This document shows, in pieces, positions 12,574-14,444 of a DNA stretch of 14,444 bases. Below the pieces are notes generated by a model that was not told the origin of the DNA, made no database searches, and was given only the letters and a program-made list of their open reading frames with translations. The position numbers and the translations under genes were made by a program. Each line of letters begins with the position of its first letter. Position 1 is the first letter of the stretch. Source of the stretch: an uncultured Gammaproteobacteria bacterium (GTDB lineage Bacteria; Pseudomonadota; Gammaproteobacteria; Acidiferrobacterales; CAJVXG01); contig CAJVXG010000020.1 of assembly GCA_913009215.1 (NCBI GenBank), positions 1-14,444 of the forward strand. The letters are read 5' to 3'.

Positions 12574-13190
12574 CCCAGCATTTCCTCAAATTTCTTCGCC
12601 ACCGCTACGGTCATGACGACCTTCTCATGACCAACCAGGCTGACCGGGTTGACACTGCTGACGCTGACCGCATCGACCTTGGGCATATTACGAGCCGAAA
12701 GTTGCATATTATTTTCAAGCGCATCGGTAATAATGAGGACATCGGCACCGGCGCCCAGTTTCTGCAATTGGGTGGCCAACACCCCGGTCTTCGGTTCTTT
12801 GGCCTCCAGCTTGCTGACTGTCAGCAAGCGATTCTGTCGTACCAGTTCGGACAAAATGGAACGAATAGCCGAACGATGCATTTTTCGATTCACTTTTTGC
12901 GAGAAATCGGCATTCTGTGCCGCAAATACCCGGCCGCCACCGCGCCAGATCGGGCTGCGGATGGTACCCGCGCGGGCCTGGCCCGTGCCTTTCTGGCGAT
13001 ACGGTTTCCTGCCGCCACCACGGACGGCCGCGCGATTCTTTTGAGCGCGATTGCCGCTTCGGCCTCCGGCCAGATAGGCGCTGACCACCTGATGGATCAA
13101 TGCCTCATTAAAATCGGCCGCAAATACCTTATCCGATACATCAAGATCAGATTCGGCTTTTCCACTTTTATTTACGACACTCAGTTTCAC
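12570..13190 (-). CDS. rplD: 50S ribosomal protein L4
   Basis: L4 has a globular domain and a long loop that reaches the exit-tunnel constriction. In E. coli it also represses the S10 operon through a leader RNA. The product is 206 aa (E. coli 201), from GTG at 13190 with only a modest AGGG upstream, 5 nt after the rplC stop. The tunnel loop is RGGGRKPYRQKGTGQARAG (57-75) followed by TIRSPIWRGGGRVFA. The C-terminal part includes LLTVSKLEAKEPKTG and VLIITDALENNMQLSARN. No S10 leader is seen upstream of rpsJ, so the E. coli regulatory scheme probably does not apply here. Confidence 0.98.
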   Translation of the reverse strand: MKLSVVNKSGKAESDLDVSDKVFAADFNEALIHQVVSAYLAGGRSGNRAQKNRAAVRGGGRKPYRQKGTGQARAGTIRSPIWRGGGRVFAAQNADFSQKVNRKMHRSAIRSILSELVRQNRLLTVSKLEAKEPKTGVLATQLQKLGAGADVLIITDALENNMQLSARNMPKVDAVSVSSVNPVSLVGHEKVVMTVAVAKKFEEMLG

Positions 13191-13195
13191 AATAA

Positions 13196-13861
13196 TTAAC
13201 CCTGGTTACCGGTTTTGGCGGCTGGTCGAATCACGATATCCTGGCCCTTGGCGCCCGGAATCGAACCCTTCACCAGCAACAAATTCTTTTCTACATCAAC
13301 TTCGATAACTTCCAGGTTCTGCTGGGTACGAGCCACATTACCCATCTGACCCGCCATCTTCTTGCCCTTGAACACACGACCTGGCGTCTGGTTTTGACCA
13401 ATCGATCCACCGGAACGATGCGCCAGGGAATTACCGTGGGTCTTGCGACCGCCACGAAAACCGTGGCGTTTCATGACACCGGCATAGCCCTTACCAATGG
13501 ACTTGCCCTGCACATCCACCTTCTGGCCGACGCTGAAAATATCCACCTTGATTTCGCCACCAACTTGCAGCTCGTCGCCTTCACCAGGCGCAAGCCGGAA
13601 CTCCCACAAACTCCGACCAGGTTCGACATTGGCCTTGGCGTAATGCCCGGCCATGGCCTTGGTAACACGCTTCGGTCGACGGCTGCCCACGGCCAGTTGA
13701 ACCGCGCGATAGCCGTCATTCTTTTCCACACCTTCGGCATCGACCTTGATCTGTGTAATACGGTTCGCTGGTACTTCCAGCACCGTTACCGGCACAACCA
13801 CACCTGCATCGTTAAAGACGCGTGTCATGCCTACCTTGGTTCCAATTACACCTAATGCCAT
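13196..13861 (-). CDS. rplC: 50S ribosomal protein L3
   Basis: L3 starts 50S assembly and sends a loop close to the peptidyl transferase centre. The product is 221 aa (E. coli 209). MALGVIGTKVGMTRVFNDAG (1-20), GYRAVQLAVGS (50-60), AGHYAKANVEPGRSLWEFRL (71-90) and the loop GGSIGQNQTPGRVFKGKKMA (151-170) are diagnostic. Gln158 aligns with E. coli Gln150, the PrmB methylation site. The extra length is spread over small internal insertions and a slightly longer end (KTGNQG). ATG at 13861 is 5 nt after rpsJ with no strong ribosome-binding site, consistent with coupled translation. Confidence 0.98.
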   Translation of the reverse strand: MALGVIGTKVGMTRVFNDAGVVVPVTVLEVPANRITQIKVDAEGVEKNDGYRAVQLAVGSRRPKRVTKAMAGHYAKANVEPGRSLWEFRLAPGEGDELQVGGEIKVDIFSVGQKVDVQGKSIGKGYAGVMKRHGFRGGRKTHGNSLAHRSGGSIGQNQTPGRVFKGKKMAGQMGNVARTQQNLEVIEVDVEKNLLLVKGSIPGAKGQDIVIRPAAKTGNQG

Positions 13862-13866
13862 AATCT

Positions 13867-14184
13867 TTAATTCAACTTGATTTCTACGTCAACGCCTGCC
13901 GCCAAATCCAGCTTCATCAGCGCGTCCACGGTTTTGTCGGTCGGATTCATAATATCCATGATCCGCTTGTGGGTGCGAATCTCAAACTGATCGCGCGCTT
14001 TTTTATCCACGTGTGGTGAACGCAACAAGGTAAAGCGCTCCATCTTGGTAGGCAAAGGAATGGGGCCTTTCACCATGGCACCGGTGCGCTTGGCGGTTTC
14101 CACGATCTCACTGGCCGAACGATCAATCAGACGATGATCAAAGGCCTTCAGGCGAATACGAATTTTTTGCTTATTTGCAGCCAT
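13867..14184 (-). CDS. rpsJ: 30S ribosomal protein S10 / antitermination factor NusE
   Basis: S10 is a head protein and, as NusE, binds NusB and NusG in transcription antitermination and coupling. The product is 105 aa (E. coli 103). IRIRLKAFDHRLIDRSASEI (8-27), AKRTGAMVKGPIPLPTKMER (31-50), SPHVDKKARDQFEIRTHKR (56-74) and DALMKLDLAAGVDVEIKL are near-identical to the family. ATG at 14184 follows the tuf stop by only 12 nt, with AAGG overlapping the tuf stop codon. The short gap means no room for the roughly 170-nt S10 leader of E. coli. Confidence 0.98.
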   Translation of the reverse strand: MAANKQKIRIRLKAFDHRLIDRSASEIVETAKRTGAMVKGPIPLPTKMERFTLLRSPHVDKKARDQFEIRTHKRIMDIMNPTDKTVDALMKLDLAAGVDVEIKLN

Positions 14185-14196
14185 GTTTTCTCAACC

Positions 14197-14444
<248 letters not shown>

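Overview
This window is the S10-spc-alpha ribosomal protein supercluster of a gammaproteobacterium, with every recognisable gene on the minus strand, so the operon reads from high to low coordinates. The order is tuf (3' end only), rpsJ-rplC-rplD-rplW-rplB-rpsS-rplV-rpsC-rplP-rpmC-rpsQ (S10 block), rplN-rplX-rplE-rpsN-rpsH-rplF-rplR-rpsE-rpmD-rplO-secY-rpmJ (spc block), rpsM-rpsK-rpsD-rpoA-rplQ (alpha block), then a terminator. The Gammaproteobacteria assignment rests on three things: rpmJ directly after secY with no infA between them, E. coli-length S14 without zinc cysteines, and RpoA, SecY, L3 and S10 that read very close to E. coli. It is not an enteric. tuf lies 12 nt upstream of rpsJ, S4 has a four-cysteine zinc site, and several ribosomal proteins have extra tails. 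No species is claimed.

Layout: 14197-14444 is the end of tuf. 9149-14184 is the S10 block, with tight spacing and several ATGA or TAATG overlaps. 3499-9130 is the spc block, ending in the protein-export channel gene secY and rpmJ. 279-3395 is the alpha block with the RNA polymerase alpha subunit. A rho-independent hairpin at 249-277 starts one base after the rplQ stop. Positions 1-248 hold no intact gene, but contain a hydrophobic reading frame that looks broken and runs off the window.

The genes encode parts of the translation machinery, the SecY translocon and RNA polymerase alpha, co-transcribed for balanced supply. The longest gap inside the cluster (3396-3498, between rpmJ and rpsM) carries a plausible sigma70-type promoter and short direct repeats, where an alpha-operon promoter would be expected. 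The tuf/rpsJ and rpsQ/rplN junctions are too short for the separate promoters and leader known in E. coli.

No new system in the sense of an unknown gene cassette is present. The most unusual features are lineage-type additions to core ribosomal proteins: a lysine/alanine-rich tail of about 97 residues on L17, a 38-residue repeat-built lysine-rich N-terminal arm on L30 encoded by 18-bp tandem repeats, and a 20-residue Ala/Glu-rich tail on S17.
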